Shown here piece after piece: positions 13,759-13,830 of a stretch of DNA of 13,830 bases (position 1 is the first letter of the stretch; the number at the start of each line of letters is the position of its first letter). Origin of the DNA: UMGS1124 sp964417835 (lineage in GTDB: Bacteria > Bacillota_I > Bacilli_A > RF39 > UBA660); the NCBI GenBank assembly GCA_964417835.1, contig CAYQJD010000027.1, forward strand, positions 1-13,830, written 5' to 3'. A model generated the notes under the pieces. It made no database searches and was not told the origin of the DNA. It was given only the letters and a program-made list of their open reading frames with translations. The position numbers and the translations under genes are program-made.

Positions 13759-13830
13759 TAAAAAAAGAAATCAAGTTATAAAATGAACCCTTTGTCAAGG
13801 ACTAATAAAAAAAGAGAGAGATTAGGCAAT

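Noticed and set aside
1..13830. CRISPR array, tRNA or rRNA gene, transposase or integrase
   Set aside because: No regularly spaced repeats, no tRNA cloverleaf ending or rRNA-like GC-rich stretch, and no recombinase motif were seen on either strand.

Overview
This is a very AT-rich window of chromosomal character with dense short intergenic gaps, standard-code genes (TGG encodes Trp in cysS), strong AGGAGG or GGTGAT Shine-Dalgarno sites and an unmistakable Spo0A. Together these point to a low-GC, endospore-forming Bacillota lineage, most likely an uncultured gut Bacilli or Clostridia type. I cannot place it more finely from sequence alone.

Left part, plus strand (298-8124): a zinc-dependent medium-chain dehydrogenase stands alone and ends in an A/T-stem terminator. 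It is followed by a single-pass membrane protein with a cysteine-less thioredoxin-like domain, an S41 PDZ protease (CtpA/CtpB type), spo0A, a shortened two-ATPase Clp protein, cysS and a YugP-like membrane zinc peptidase. The protease-spo0A pair occupies the place where Bacillus has spoIVB-spo0A. The 3181-3270 region has a perfect 0A box next to the spo0A promoter. The Clp start is preceded by a hairpin that would cover its Shine-Dalgarno sequence. Its second ATPase domain has lost the catalytic Walker B glutamate, the pore loop and the arginine-finger segment.

Middle, minus strand (8147-11112): an A/T-only inverted repeat separates the convergent sets. Then come a Rossmann-fold SAM-binding-like protein of unknown substrate and a full-length uvrB.

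Right part (11113-13830): a disturbed accessory region. Reading on the minus strand from the right edge, a 288-bp near-exact copy of the 5' end of uvrB is cut at codon 91. It is followed by a decayed scrap resembling the gene just upstream of intact uvrB, then an AAA/DUF4143 ATPase with its own strong promoter and flanking inverted repeat. Next is a pseudogene of about 178 codons broken by one stop and one frameshift, then intact uvrB. The seven differences between the uvrB copies are all silent, which suggests that the second copy came from a functional allele through a recombination or insertion event rather than by old local decay. The far right end carries a further broken reading frame.

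A recurring local theme is an extended -10 promoter (TATGATAAAAT type) placed almost directly on the Shine-Dalgarno sequence, implying very short 5' leaders for several genes.
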